Shown: positions 20,701 through 34,700 of the stretch, in pieces
Numbering within the stretch: position 1 is the stretch's first letter
Layout of the letters: the number at the start of each line of letters is the position of its first letter
DNA from: Nectonema munidae
Lineage: Eukaryota; Nematomorpha; Nectonematoida; Nectonematidae
NCBI GenBank assembly: GCA_030549495.1
Contig: JAUIRK010000370.1
Location: 372,001-436,000, forward strand
Reading direction: 5' to 3'
DNA length: 64,000 bases
Notes under the pieces: generated by a model
Seen by the model: only the letters and a program-made list of their open reading frames with translations
What the model was told of the DNA's origin: nothing
Databases searched by the model: none
Position numbers and translations under genes: made by a program

Positions 20701-23700
20701 GAACCTTCTTGATCTCTTCCGTACTGAATTTTGTATCCTTTGAGAGTGGGTCCTCCCGTTATATCTCTGTCTTCATCCAGGGCTTTCCATCGAACACGAA
20801 GTGATGTTGAATTGTGTGGGTAAGCTTGAACCAGTGTAGGAGCAAGGGATGGAACTAGATATGTAAATAATAATTAATCATGCAATATATTTAACAAAGT
20901 CATCATAAAATGATAGCAAAATATGCTAAAATAAATTACCATTTTAATTGAATGAATTTCTTAAATTAAGGGAAGTAAGTAATTAGTGATTCAGGTTGTA
21001 CTTGAAATTTCAGCTCAAGCTATATATGTATCTAACGGCTAAACACGGGTAGACAACTTGTTTGTCATTCCGCCCCTGTATAACACGGTGGTTTCTATTC
21101 AATAGTTTGATATGCGCATGTTTTGATACAAATTATTTTTAGGGAGACAAAGTCCTGTTCATATTTTGATAGATGTAAGATTCAACATACCTCATTCGGG
21201 GAGACGATGTTACAAAAGTTATTACTTAAAAGTCCAAATTTATACCAATTACTACATTGACTGCTTTTTTATGATGTCAAGTTTGAGGATGGGCCAGCGG
21301 CAATATAGCAGAAAGTTGAAAAAGATTGTCAATAGTGGGAGCGAGGTTGAAAAAGTATTTAATATAACAAAAGTAAGTTCAAATTATCCCAAATTTTAAA
21401 CTTAATTAATTACTCCAAAATAAGATAATTTTATGTCTTCCCGCAAATGGATCATCTCCAAATAATTTATGTTCAATAGATACCATAAAGAGCACATGGT
21501 GGAAGGCAAAAATTAGCTTGAAACTTAAGGTATACAAAAAGCTTGGCGTATATACAGGTAGTTTTTACCTTTAGTAAAAGTTTTTTACTGCAATTCAAAG
21601 AAATAAATTGGAGAAAATATGTTCAATAAGGTCAATGAATGGTGAGCTAATTACCAAAAATTAAAATAATAAAAAAGGGAAAATATTGCTAGGAAAAAGA
21701 TAATATGAAGTTGTAATATTTAAAATTTAGTCATTTGAAAAAAATTTCGCTTACAAAAAATGAAAAAATTAGAGAATATGTTACTGTTTTCGGCTGAAAA
21801 AATTCTTTCAACTTTTGACAAGGGACCCAAACCAAAGCGATTGATTGCGCGAATTTTTACAACGTAAGCAGTATAAAAGTTTTCTGGACCAACTCTGGTA
21901 ACGTAGAAACTTTGATTCGGATCATCAATGAAAACGCTATAAAATTCGGCTTTGTGGTTAGATCTGTTGTAGGTGGATTCTTTGAGCCAATACACTTGAT
22001 ACCTAATTCCCCATGACCCATATTCATCTTCTCTTAAAGGCTTTCAAAGAAAACGTAAATGCATATAAATTATACAGTAATTATACTATCCCTTAACATT
22101 ATCACTTTTTTAAACCTATGATCATCATAATCTAAAAGTTTCGTCATTTGTTTTTTGAATTAGCTTAATTTTTCCAACCCTTTATCTGAATCAAGGTAAA
22201 CCAATAAAAACACAGTCTAAAAATTCATTAATAGAAAATTGAATGCCTTCAAAATTGAGTGATAGAAGAAACTTTTTAGTTTATAATGACCAAACAGTCG
22301 TGGCATAAAATTTCAAGAGGTCTATTGAATAACGAAAATAGATCATGCAAACAAAAACAAGTAAACATGATGCAAAAGAGAAGCAGATCTTCAAAGTTCA
22401 GACTTCAGATAACAGTAATAATAAAAATAACGGAAGGAATCATATTGGCATCATTGAAGCAGAAACCCAATCGATGAAATAGAAAACATTAAGAGGAGAA
22501 ATGATAGAATTTGTAATAACTGTTGTTTATATGCACGCCAGGTGAGTTTATATCTATGAATGTGGAAGAGCTCATTACTGATCGCTTTATATTTGAATCG
22601 ACATTTCTGCAAAGAAGGAAGGAGAAGTGAGAAAAGATGAAGTAGAAAAATCGGTGCCATTTTACAAAAAAAGGACTAAACGATTTTTGAAAGTGGCAAA
22701 TAGATTTTATGCTGTGTAGGAGAAATCACATAAATTGAAACAAATATAAAAAAGTATTTTTCACGAAGAGTCGATAATAATTTGACGGCATGGAAGCAGA
22801 GCCCGCGCTAACCGAAATTTTTTGGGGGGCTCAAAGGGGCTGAAACTATACATTATGAAAATACAAACTATAAAATTTTCTTTTCTAGAAGCAAATTCGT
22901 TCAACATCGGAAACAAGAGCTAAACTCTTTAAGGGTCGAAAAACTTCTCTCACAGGATGCCGTGCTGATTCTTATTGTTAGAGCAGCTTGAATAAATATT
23001 CATATACTCAAAAAATACTCTAGACAATTTTATAATATATTTATTGAAACTACCAATGTACAAAGAAAAGACTTCTTCACAAGCGCATTTTATCGGATGT
23101 AATTCATTTAAAACTTATTTAAGCTTGAAAAATTGAGTGGACTTGGAAAATTTAGTAGGGGTGAGGGGTGGGGAGGGGGCTCAGGTCAAAAATGGGGGGC
23201 TCAGGCCCTCAAAATAAATAGGATACGCGGCATGGAAGACACTCAGGACTAAAATTTTTATAAAGAGCCAATAGAAGCAAAAAATCCCTCGACAATTAAA
23301 TGGTGGAGGATTAATGATGAGTATTTTTAAAACGATGTATTTAGCCATTTAAAAAAAGTCATCTATGGTGGGTTATGTAAATTGTAATTATATACAAAAA
23401 ATGTAGAAAAAGTACAGTTTACTACCTCTAATCCAGAAATCACTAATTCTGACCTTCGTTAATCCGGCACATTCATTATTCCAGAAATCTTTAATTTAGT
23501 AAAATTATTGAATCATTTTATTCAATTAACAACTCAGCTTCTTGAAGGTTTATAAATTAAAAGTCTCATAAATGAAGAAGAACTAATGAGTCTTAATATC
23601 TTGCAAGAAAAACTAACAAAACACCTAAAACAATAAGTTTAAAAGAAATGCTCAAAAATTGTCTACACCCAGTAGAATCAGTACATCTGTACAAATTGAA

Positions 23701-26700
23701 ATGTTCAATAATTTTTTGTTGTCCTACTGACATCTGACATTGAATTTTAGTTCACGCAAAGTTTATACTGAGAGAAATTGAGTAAGCAAAGTGTGATTTT
23801 TTTAAATTAAAGTAAGAAGCATCGCTAATTCAGAAAGGCCGAAACCTAAGCATTCCTAATTGGTGATAGTCGACCGTATAGGAAAAAGTATTAATTTCAT
23901 GGCCAAATGAAAAAGTAGTGAGAGATGAAGTGAGAAAAAGATAAGAATCAATAAAACTATTTAATAAGGAGGACAAAGAAGATACCGGATGCGTTATTAA
24001 GCAAGCGAAAATATAGGAGCGTAAGAAGCCATTCAAAAGGTGGATAAAAGAATTCATATTAAAATTTTTAAGTAATAAATAACAATATCAAAATTATGGA
24101 ACAAATGGCATACTTCTAAGAGTGATGCAATGCTATATGAGAAAAAAATACAAAAGCCCTTACCTTCCAATTAATTTTTAGATCTCCGGGTAATCCTCTA
24201 TTCTCGCTATCGACATCGATTTGCGGAGCGAAGTTCGGCGCATCCGGCAGAGTCGTGTATTGGGGAGATGAAGGACCGAATTCACTCACACTTCCAAAAG
24301 CATTAACAGCTGCTACTCGAAAAGAATATGAGTTGTTTGGCATCAGAGGAGACACAGATCTCGACACAAAGGAAAATAATGGAGAAGATTGGGAAAACTG
24401 GCTTGTAGAAGGCGACACTATCAATATAAAGTAGGACTGTATATACACTTACAGTTTTCCTTCTTGTGGTCCAAAATCATTAAAAGAACGCTACATGTAG
24501 ATAAGAAATTACTCTACATTCTTTCATTGCAACTTGATAAATTCAGACTGCCAAAGAAATGAAATCAGAAATATTCGAAAAAAGTACAATAAGGAAAACA
24601 AATACACAGTATCTCCTGATATTAAAAATATTATGGTTTTTCTTGATAAAAAACGATTCAATAGTCAAATGCTTATCTTCCAAACTTGTTTTTAATATGC
24701 GTTAGGAGCAATCCTATCCTTATAGAAATAACAAAAATCAAAACATATTTCATATAATGAAGACAAATGTTGAACCAACATACGAACACTGTTTGTTCTA
24801 AGATTTACGGTGTGACACTGCCCGGTCATTTGTAAAATAGCCGAGGGTTTAATTCGTTTCAATTTAAAGTATTCACCTTAAAAAATAGACAAAAAGAAAA
24901 TGTTCCAAAAATGGAATGTTGGCATCTAGGCTAATAATATTCAAGATAAAAAATTTATTTTCACTTGGTCAATCTTTACGTTTTCTAAAATCCTCAATTC
25001 CAACTTTCATAGAAACTAAAGATATTTGCCTCCTAAATTCTGGATGCGACAATGCAATTTTACCCTTACAATAGAAATCAAGTCTCGAGGGAGCTAAAAT
25101 TCCACCACTATTTTTGATCTATAAGCATCGAGTAATACATTAAGTAGATCTACTCCACCCATGTTCGTGTTATAGAAAGAAATAAGTTTTGGAACGGGAA
25201 CACTCATCCTTTTTTTGGCTTAAAGAATAACGCGTAGCCGTTTGTAAAGGATAAGCTCCAATCCAATTCGAAATCGCAGCAAACACATTATTATCGTTCT
25301 ATCGTACTAATATTACTTTTCCATCTCCACAATAATCAAATTCTCCTCTTTTTTATTTTTAAAACTTTTTACAGGTAAAAGAAGACATTTCTTTGACATG
25401 TTATCACTCATTGTTCCGATCGATTTAAATCCTATGCTTGACAAATATAGAACAAGATCATATGATGAAAAAAAGTTATCAAAATAAAGACTACGATTTT
25501 CTGGTTTATTTACAACTGAAATCAACCGTTTTAACAACTTTTGTTCCAAGGAGAAGATTTGTTTTATTTTTATTATCACCTTTGGCCTCCGAATAAATTT
25601 CTATTGAAAAAAGGATACCCATCATGACTACACATCATCCAAATTTTGTAGCTGAAAGGAATCGCCTTTCCTCGCATAAACATTTTGCAGGTATGATGAC
25701 CGACCATAGTGAGGCACCATCTCCTCATCTATACTCATGCCATTAGAAAAAAGTCCTTTACCAAATTTTAGAAATTGATTTGAAAGATGAGAGTGAAAAA
25801 GTTCTATTTTTGCTGCCTTACCATGTCCAAGATTTAAATTATTTACAAGATGAAAATAAATTTTAATATTTCAAAATTTGAAACAACACTTTAATTTTGG
25901 AACGATGTTGTTTACATAATGTTCTTCTTTAGGGACTTCATGATATCCCATGAATAAAACAATACTAAAAACCCCAAAAAGTTTTCAATGGAAAAAACAT
26001 TTCCAGCAAATTATTATTTTTGAAATCTTGCAATACATTTTCAAAAGTATCATAATTGTTCTTAGAAAATTTAATTTAAAAAAAAAATTTGGTTCCAAAT
26101 ATCAAAAATCTCCAAATTAAGTTTAATGTATATAAAATTGCTTTAGAACGATCAGCTATCAATTACAGACTCACTAGTTAGATTTTAATCTATCTAAAAC
26201 TAATGTTAAAGTGTCACGGCATATACTTCTGAACATCAATTTTAAATAGTCATTGAAAGATGTCGTGAATCTTATACACGTGTGCTTTATGTTTAAACGC
26301 AAAATGTTTGATCTATTTTCTTCAAATAGTATACTTTGTTAAAATGTTTTATTGGTTTCTATTAGTTTTGTGTCTTTCTTACATTGTCTTAAAAAGATTT
26401 TCAAATTATTGTCTATATCCATTTTATCTAAGGCAAAACAATAGCATTGAAAAAATAAATTAATCCTAAATTATTTTTTCAAAAGTATTTCGTTTAAAAT
26501 TTTTCTCCAAAAATTTTCTACTCAAAAACTGAGCTTTGTTCCAAAAAGTTCATTATTTTTATTGAATTTTTCAGCATTTTTCTGAGTTGCAGAACGCAAC
26601 GTTAGCCCAAGATGATAAAGATTTTTATGTTGCGTTTTTGTAACTATGAATTTATTTTTTAATCTAACAATTATGAATATAACTATTTTTAAAATGGTAA

Positions 26701-29700
26701 TTGAGGTCACAAAAATTATTAAGAATCCGAATCCTTTTCAAAACGCCCGACTTCACCGAATCCAACTCCGACTCAGCAACCCTCATAAAGAAACAACCAC
26801 CCAAAATATGCAAATTAATTGAACAAATATTTTTACGCATCGATCTTCAAAAATTAAAGGCAGCGTTGCATTACATATTCTAAAAATATCAAAATTATTA
26901 CTACCTTAATTATGATTTTAAAAGAGCTCTATACCTTTACCAATAATAAAGATAAGATGAAGTAAAGAGCTATTCAAAACAAAAATGTATAAAATAATAT
27001 AATTCCAATATACGAAAGAGTTTGGGGAGAAAAATCATCATTACTCAAAAAATTTGTTTAAAAGTTGAAAAAATGTCGAAATAATAAGACATTAGAGATT
27101 CTTCTAAGGAACAATTGATAATGAAACACTGAAACTTTATAATTTTAATCTCAAATACATACGCAAAATATTTATACTCACACTTTAAAAGAATGTTAAA
27201 CAAAAAACCTTAATATAATTTTAGATATCAAGCTTTTCATAAAAGAAACAATAAATCTAGGGAAATAATTAAAGAAAAACTTTCTTTTTATATACCCTAG
27301 CACAGCGGTTCTTAACCTTTTTCATTCGCCGGCCCATTTTACGTACGACACAAACATTCCCGACCCAACATGTAAAAAAATAAGACGGATAATAAAAAAA
27401 ATATTTATCTAACTTTGATTTAAGAAATCAAAATGCTTTTTTTGGTTTACAAAAGAAACATGTTATTTATTACAATGTTTTCATTTGACAAGGAAGTTAC
27501 AATTAATGAGAACGTTGCGTTTGAAGTTTTCTTGAAAGCTCTTCAAAACGTTGTTTTATTGTTGACAGACAACATCGCATGTCGTGCTCCGGTGATAAAC
27601 GATTTCGATATTTATTTTTAACAGACATAAGAGTTGAAAAACCAGTCTAACACAAATACGTTGTTGGGAAAGGAAGGAGGACATTAAGTGCTTTAAAAAC
27701 TCCACCACTTCTTTTTCTTTATAAATCTATGTCCAGAAAGCACTCAAAGTTTCTGCTTTAAAATCACATTCAAGAGCTTTGTCATTTTTATTTCAATTAG
27801 TTGCTCTTCTAATTAATTGCTAGATATCAGAAATTTCCTGAGGAAGATCTTCAATTTTCACATCAAATGGATTTCTCACCGTATTCATTTCTACTCGTAT
27901 TCTTTTATCTTCCCGTTTTTCTCATTGGCCCTTGGAGACCCAAAAAAATTGCCAGGGGACACAAATTTGGGTCGCGACCCAGGGTTAAGAACCGCTGCCC
28001 TAGCAGCACCTAGGAACAATTGGAACGAGCTTCTAAATCTTAAGATATGCAAAATTCTAATTCAATCAGAGAATAGGGCATCGTGAAAATTTTAACGTTA
28101 TATAGTGCACCTTAACATACCGCTTTTCATCTTCCGGATGTGTTCTTCAGAAGAACATTATATTGCTCACAACCAAGTTTTTAATAGAAATGAATATTGG
28201 CTGCTTTAAAAATAAGGGTTCACACCTTTTGGTGTTTTGGAGCGCGTGCACTTATTAATACAGAAGTGCACTAAAATATACGCAAATACACTAAAATACG
28301 CATCTTGGAAACAGCTAACTAAGTACAATGAACTATTCAGAAATACAGACCAAATTATATGAAAATATGCACATAAATATACTGGGATAAATACACGCTG
28401 AAGTAAACGTATATTTTAATAACGAAATCCGGAGTCGTTTAAAAGAATTCCGTAATCGCATAGTTCCAAAAAAGCTACAAATATATTGTATATATATATA
28501 TACAAACACTACAAATATGATTGATTAGTATAAAGACTTTTCTTTTACTTCCAAATTATTTTTCATATCAATTATTTATGTAAGGAATAAAAAAATTTGA
28601 TTTTGACTTTTTAAAGACCATTTTAGTCTCGATTTGGAGAACTAAAAATTCGGCAACGCTATATTTTCTGGAAGTCAGATTTTTGCAGCATTATGATTAG
28701 TTGATTATGATGCCTCTGCTTTCATTTTCCCTTAGACTCATAAATCATCCTCCCTCTATCCTTCTTTCTGATTTATCTTGCACGCATTATAGATTCACGT
28801 AAAACAGCATCTTCTAAGGATCAAACAAACAGATTAAAACAAGTTAGCTAATATGAGATTATAAAAGATTTTTTAATTATTAGGGCTAGAAGAGTTCAAA
28901 CATTGACGGCAGAGCACCAATAAAAAATTTAACAAATAATTATTTATATCGTGACTGGGAAGCATTTATTTAAAACTCCTTATATTCTTAGTTACTAAAG
29001 AAAATGCAAATATTTTACTCAATTCCTCAGAATATTATTACTCTTAGATAGGAAATATTTATTTAATTATATATTTTAAAATCAATTATTTTGTTAATTT
29101 TTTAAAGCGACACATTTTAAAATAAGAAAATTTATTTCAAAAAGAAAAAAATTCTGTAGTCGTTTTATTTAAATAAAAAATTCCTTGTGATAGTTATAAA
29201 ATTAGCCGGGTTAGTATTTCAATAAATAAAAAAATGGCTTTAACTTGGTCTAAACGTGGTTTATTTGAAAGAAGACAATGAGGATACTAGGAAAAGGGGA
29301 AAGACGTTTGGTCTCCCTAAAACGCGAGAAATAGTTACGATGTTTAGGCTAAGAATACCTACCACTGGTAAGAGTGTACCAAGAGCCAAAGACTGTTTTT
29401 CCCTGAATGATATAAGAAGTGATTTTGGCTGAATTGTCTCCTCCATTTGTCCAGGTCAGCGTTGCGCTTATTTTAGTGAGATCAGTAGCCAGCGGTTGAC
29501 TAGGAGATTCCGGTTTAGCTACGAATGAAAAATAAACATGAAGTAATCAAAAATTCAAAGGAAAAAAAATAAAAATAAAAGAAACAGATAAGTATAAAGC
29601 ATTTTAATCCGTTATGTAGTAAATCAAATTCGTTAAAAGTCTCACTAACACTCATAAATAATGTACTTTTTTTAATTGTAACAATGTTAACTTTTGACAA

Positions 29701-31696
29701 GATTTCGGTTTATTTCGGTAAAAGTCGCGCCTGTTGTATGCAAGTAATAGCGTAGCATAGAATGATAGCACAAGTGCAAGATAAGACTGAGCTAGTATAT
29801 GTTATTTTCGGAAGAAAGACTTTCTTTGTACATGTATAATGTTGTTTTCCCTTATAACGAAACAGCTTAATGAATTTGAATGAAATGAAGGGAAAAGTCG
29901 TCACATTTCTTGACTTTTTCTGGCAACATTGATGATATTCCTGACGTAGAAGTAATAGAAATGAAAGGTGATATAGCTCTTAAAAAATTTCTAGAACTAG
30001 AGTTAAGTTTTTTATCAATACCATGGGAATAAATATGAAAAATTAAAATATTTGGTTTTAAAAGTATTCTGCTTGATATTTATGCATGTGCAAAACGCCC
30101 TTTCCCTTTTCTTCAGCGAACACGTTAGCACAGTATCAATAGAATGGCCATTTCTTATAAAGATAAAGGAAATTGTTATCAGCATGAAACAGATCACTAT
30201 GTGATTCTAAGATTCTAAGAGAGAGAGAGAGAGCGTTGTCTTCATAACACTACATTCTTCAATAAGAAAGAATTATTTTTTTCTTACAATTAAACGTTTA
30301 ATTATTTGAATCGCAAATGAATAACTCAGGCGTTGAAAAGAAAACATTAAGGGCAATTTAGGCTCAGTATTTTAATCCTTGTAAGATCAAAGAGATGGGA
30401 AAGTTTAGGAATAGCCACTGGGCGTGAAAAAAATATTAGATTTTTCCCCATAAAAAATGTTATGACGTCTTGACATATAAAGGTGGAAAACAAGTGTTAA
30501 AGCCATTAGTTAAAGTTTATTTACTCAAAAAACTATTTAATAAAAATAAGAAAACTAGTAGTATCTAGCATTACATTATATTAGTTGATAAATAGCAAAA
30601 TGAAAATCTTTTGATTACTTAAAAGTTTTCACTCGAATGATTCAAATATAAGCCTTGTTTTGGATACTTCTGAAATATTTTGAGATGATCGTAGTAGCCG
30701 GGCTGAAGTAGATCTAAATACCGTGGGAAGAGTGAAAGTACCCATTCATAATATTGTGAAGGTTCAACAAGGGTCAAGTTCTTTTGCAAAGCGTTGGATA
30801 TTTTAAAGTACGTTTGTTAGTTTAAACTTGCCTTCAAAAGGTGTAATTCGAGCTATACTGAAAAATTGACCAAGGCAATCTTTTTATAAAAGTATAGAGA
30901 TAAAAAAAAGAAAGAAATATTTTTCTATCAGGAAACAAATTGAATAATCAAATTTGAAAATTTTTTAATTTGAGACAAAAGAATTTTAGACACAAAAAGA
31001 AAGAAATTTTGAGTTCTTTTTAAAGTTCTTGATAAGAGTTGAAAGAATTTTAGTACCAACATTTTTCAAGAAAAGGAAATGAAACGTACACTAACTTCTT
31101 ATAACGTAAAAAAAAGTCTTGGTTTTTGAACAATCTTCTTGAACCTCTTATAGGGAACTCAAATACTCAATTAATAGTAATCTTGATTGTATTGACAGGT
31201 TGGATAAACTTACAAATAATATATCCGCTATTTGGAATCTTGAAAGTCTTGAGGTAATTAATTTGTATAACGAAAATGAATTTAAATTTATGAATGGAAG
31301 TACTTGAGGAAACTTTAGTTCTATGCTTAAATGATATTAACTTAAATGGCCTTATAACATGATAGAGCACAGTAAAATACATTATAAACAACATAAATGA
31401 AATTGCTATCGGCAAAAAAATGTCTGTCATTTTAACAAAAGCTGTAAGTAGAATATTTTTTCCAATCTAAGGAAGGACATTACATGAGGGTTTTTTTTTA
31501 ATTAAATAATCATTTTAATTATTTTTTTTTTTTTTTAATTAAAATAAAAAAATATTTTAACCCAAAAATAAAAAAATTTAAAAAAAAAAAAAAAATGGTT
31601 TTAAAAAAAAACAAATTTTTTTTTATTCAAAAAAATATTGATGAGGAAAAAAAAATTTTTAAAATTTTTTTAACCTTTGGGATTATAAAAAAAAAA

Positions 31697-31743
<47 letters not shown>

Positions 31744-34700
31744 TATTTTTTTTTTAAAAAAAAAACAACCAAAAAAAAAAAAATAAAAAATCGAATACAG
31801 AAAATGTTTCCGCTTGATGTAGAAAATCAAGAAAACTGCATTCCTTTTTATTATGATACACATGTAAACAGCATATTCGAAAAGGTAGATGAGTTATTTC
31901 TTGTCTTAACTTTGAAGACGCGAAATCGTATTCAAGCAAGCTAAATCACAAATTTTCACTCAGACATTTGACAAAATTAAAAAGGATCATGTGTAAATAA
32001 TAATGAAGAGGAATATTTGACATTGTATAAAATTGATGCTCAAAAACAATAGAGTTTAGTATAGACTTTTGCTGGAAGGATTATAATAAATTTTGTGAAC
32101 TGGCTTGCGATTTAAAAAATATCAAAGGTTCTTTACTTCCAATGAAAGAACTAGTGATATAGCTTTTTTTTCTCAATCTTGGAGCTTTTCATATAGCACT
32201 GTGTGGTTGATCAAGATTTGTGTTTAAGAAAAGTCACACTGGAAAACGAATACGACCATGGCAACTGAATTTCAACTTTAAAAGATTACATATGTTGCTA
32301 TATGTTGCCTTGTCCGTTAGTATCAAGCGCTGAAAGTCTTGATCTTTGTTATTTGAAAAAAAATTGATAAACTAATCAACGAAACAACTTCTGATAGGGC
32401 TCACAAATTTCAAAAGATACGTCTAGTAATTAAAGCATGAATTCGTTGTTTAGCAATTATTAGTGATGAAATTGCCAATGAATAATGAAGCGCATTAGCG
32501 AACATAATGTAGAAAACAGCATGTTCATTCAAAAACCTAAAAAACCGTTTTATTGAAGTTATGGCAAACCAACTTTTCTGATTATATTAGAATCATCAAC
32601 TATCTGGTTTAGTGTCTGAAAATTCATGGCTTTCTGACAATATCCATTTTACTTTTTTTTTATACTAAATATTCGGACACAAATTTTCCATAGAAAATAT
32701 ATGATCAATTGAGTCTATGAAACTGGGTAATGATCCCGAAGGAACTGTAAAATTAGCTTCTGACTTTTTTGCACATCAGTTTATTTTGTCAAATTTCATC
32801 TTTAAGCAAATTTACAGATCTCTTAAAAAAAATTAGAAAAAAAAGAAAAAAAAGTTTTTTTATTTTACGTTTTTGTAGTAGTATTTATAGGAAATGAGTT
32901 TGTATATACTATCTTAATGTTTCCATTTTACTTATGGCGTGTGAATATCTATGGTATTCCTAAAAAATTTCAAGGCCCTTTTGTCCACAGATCTCGGAAC
33001 ACTGGATTAAAGTGAATTTTATAAAACTAAACAAAAGCTTACCTATAACATTAATAGGAAATGCCGATGAAGTGGATTTGAAGATTGGAGATAGAAGAGA
33101 GCAAGAATAAGAGCCAGTGTCGAAAGAAGAGAGATTAAAAAAGCGCAGAGAAACATGATTTTCTTTCATTGAATACTAAGAAAGAAAATCACTACAGAGT
33201 TAGGGTAAATTAGTAGCATACTACATAGCGGTGTAATTAAAGTCAAAAAAATAAGTTGACTGTGAAAAGAATCAACAAAATTTTTCAAAACACACTACTG
33301 TTAATAACTAAAAGACACACGCTTTATGGATCATTAAGACGAATTCAAGTTTTAAAAATTGATTGATCATGTTTATTACCTACAAAATATTTTTGTTCTT
33401 GATTGAGAATTAAATCGTTCGATTTTTAAACTTTGAAAAATATGCATATAAAATCAAAAAAAATATATTTATAAAATCTAGGATGTAGGTCCACTAAAAA
33501 TACAATGTAGTTCTCATAATGTAAGATTATAAAACTATAATGCAAAGCAAGTGGGCATAACAAATTAGCACAAGTAGGAGTCGGAATAGCTCCCATTTTA
33601 TAGTCGGGTGGTCTACTACATCTTAACTAATTTTGCACATTAGTGCACTTTTTAAAAAAACGAATCTCTTCAAATTCTTGCATCCAAGATTTAAATTTTT
33701 TGGATTGAAAAATATGATCACAAAAAAAGTTAGTTAATCACAAAGCTTTAAAAGAAAATATCAAATCATCAGATACAAACATGAGAAGAGTTGATGAATA
33801 AACAAAAATCGCAACCAATAAATACGCCTGCGAATACCAAGCCTTGCAAAAAAGAAAAAGACGCCTTCAAAGGAATGACGACTCAAAGGAGCCAGGAAAT
33901 TTTGAGCACCTTATAAATAATGCTGAGAATAAATCATGACAAATCAAAGGTTAGTTCATTCGTTAATATGCTTGAATAGTTAGTTGATTATTCAGTTACC
34001 GCATATTTTGGTGTGTAGGTCGACCTACACATAAGACCACCTCCCCTCCCAAAATCCAGGTGAATATTTAGGATTTAGCAACTATCTGGGGTATAACGTG
34101 CCCTTTAAAATACGAAACCCGCCTACGTTGTTGGCAAGTAACGATTTCTTTCTCCGCATGCTGACAAATCTCGATCGTAACGTAAACAAAAGCCTGTTCA
34201 CATAGAATGAACTATTCAATACGTTTCACGCAGCTGTGTTCTGTTTTCTATTCTTTGACTGTAGTGTAGTTTCATATATGTATAATGAATATAGCTCATT
34301 ATAGCAACCATGACAGCCTTCTTATTAGCACAACGACTGCCTAAACAAGTTAGCTCATTATAGCAACTATAACACAGCCTTTTTCTTAGCACAACTACTA
34401 TCTCAACAAACAGCTTCTATCTATAGTGTCCATGCTTATAAGCGTGAACTTCTTTTTTTCTTCTTTAAATAAGTCTGTTCCCACTTTGATTACTAACCAG
34501 ATTTACCTACAATTCTATAAAATATTTTATATACCTACCTACCCATTGAAGTGCCGACATAACGAAGAAAAAGCACGATTTAAACTAAAAGCCGCCGAAG
34601 TTGCTAAGGCATCGAACAACTTTTGATATTACAGGGAAGTTTGTTAAAGACGGGAAAAATGAAGACAAGTTAAGAGATATGTCAAAGCACAAACAACTTT

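Larger units (their letters stand above)
24418..29362 (-). other. Intron 15, the largest, with several mobile elements
   Basis: About 4.9 kb holding a piggyBac relic (24960-26010), a hAT non-autonomous copy (27303-27997) and a MITE-like repeat (28497-28690). Confidence 0.7.

Noticed and set aside
24780-24900. Possible element end 'acactgcccggtcatttg'
   Set aside because: No partner end or target duplication was found.
31595-31863. Lysine/phenylalanine-rich open frames
   Set aside because: Products of the A/T homopolymer block.
31900-32800. Faint coding-like stretch on the + strand in intron 14
   Set aside because: Many stops in every frame and no motif I could name; not enough to call an element.
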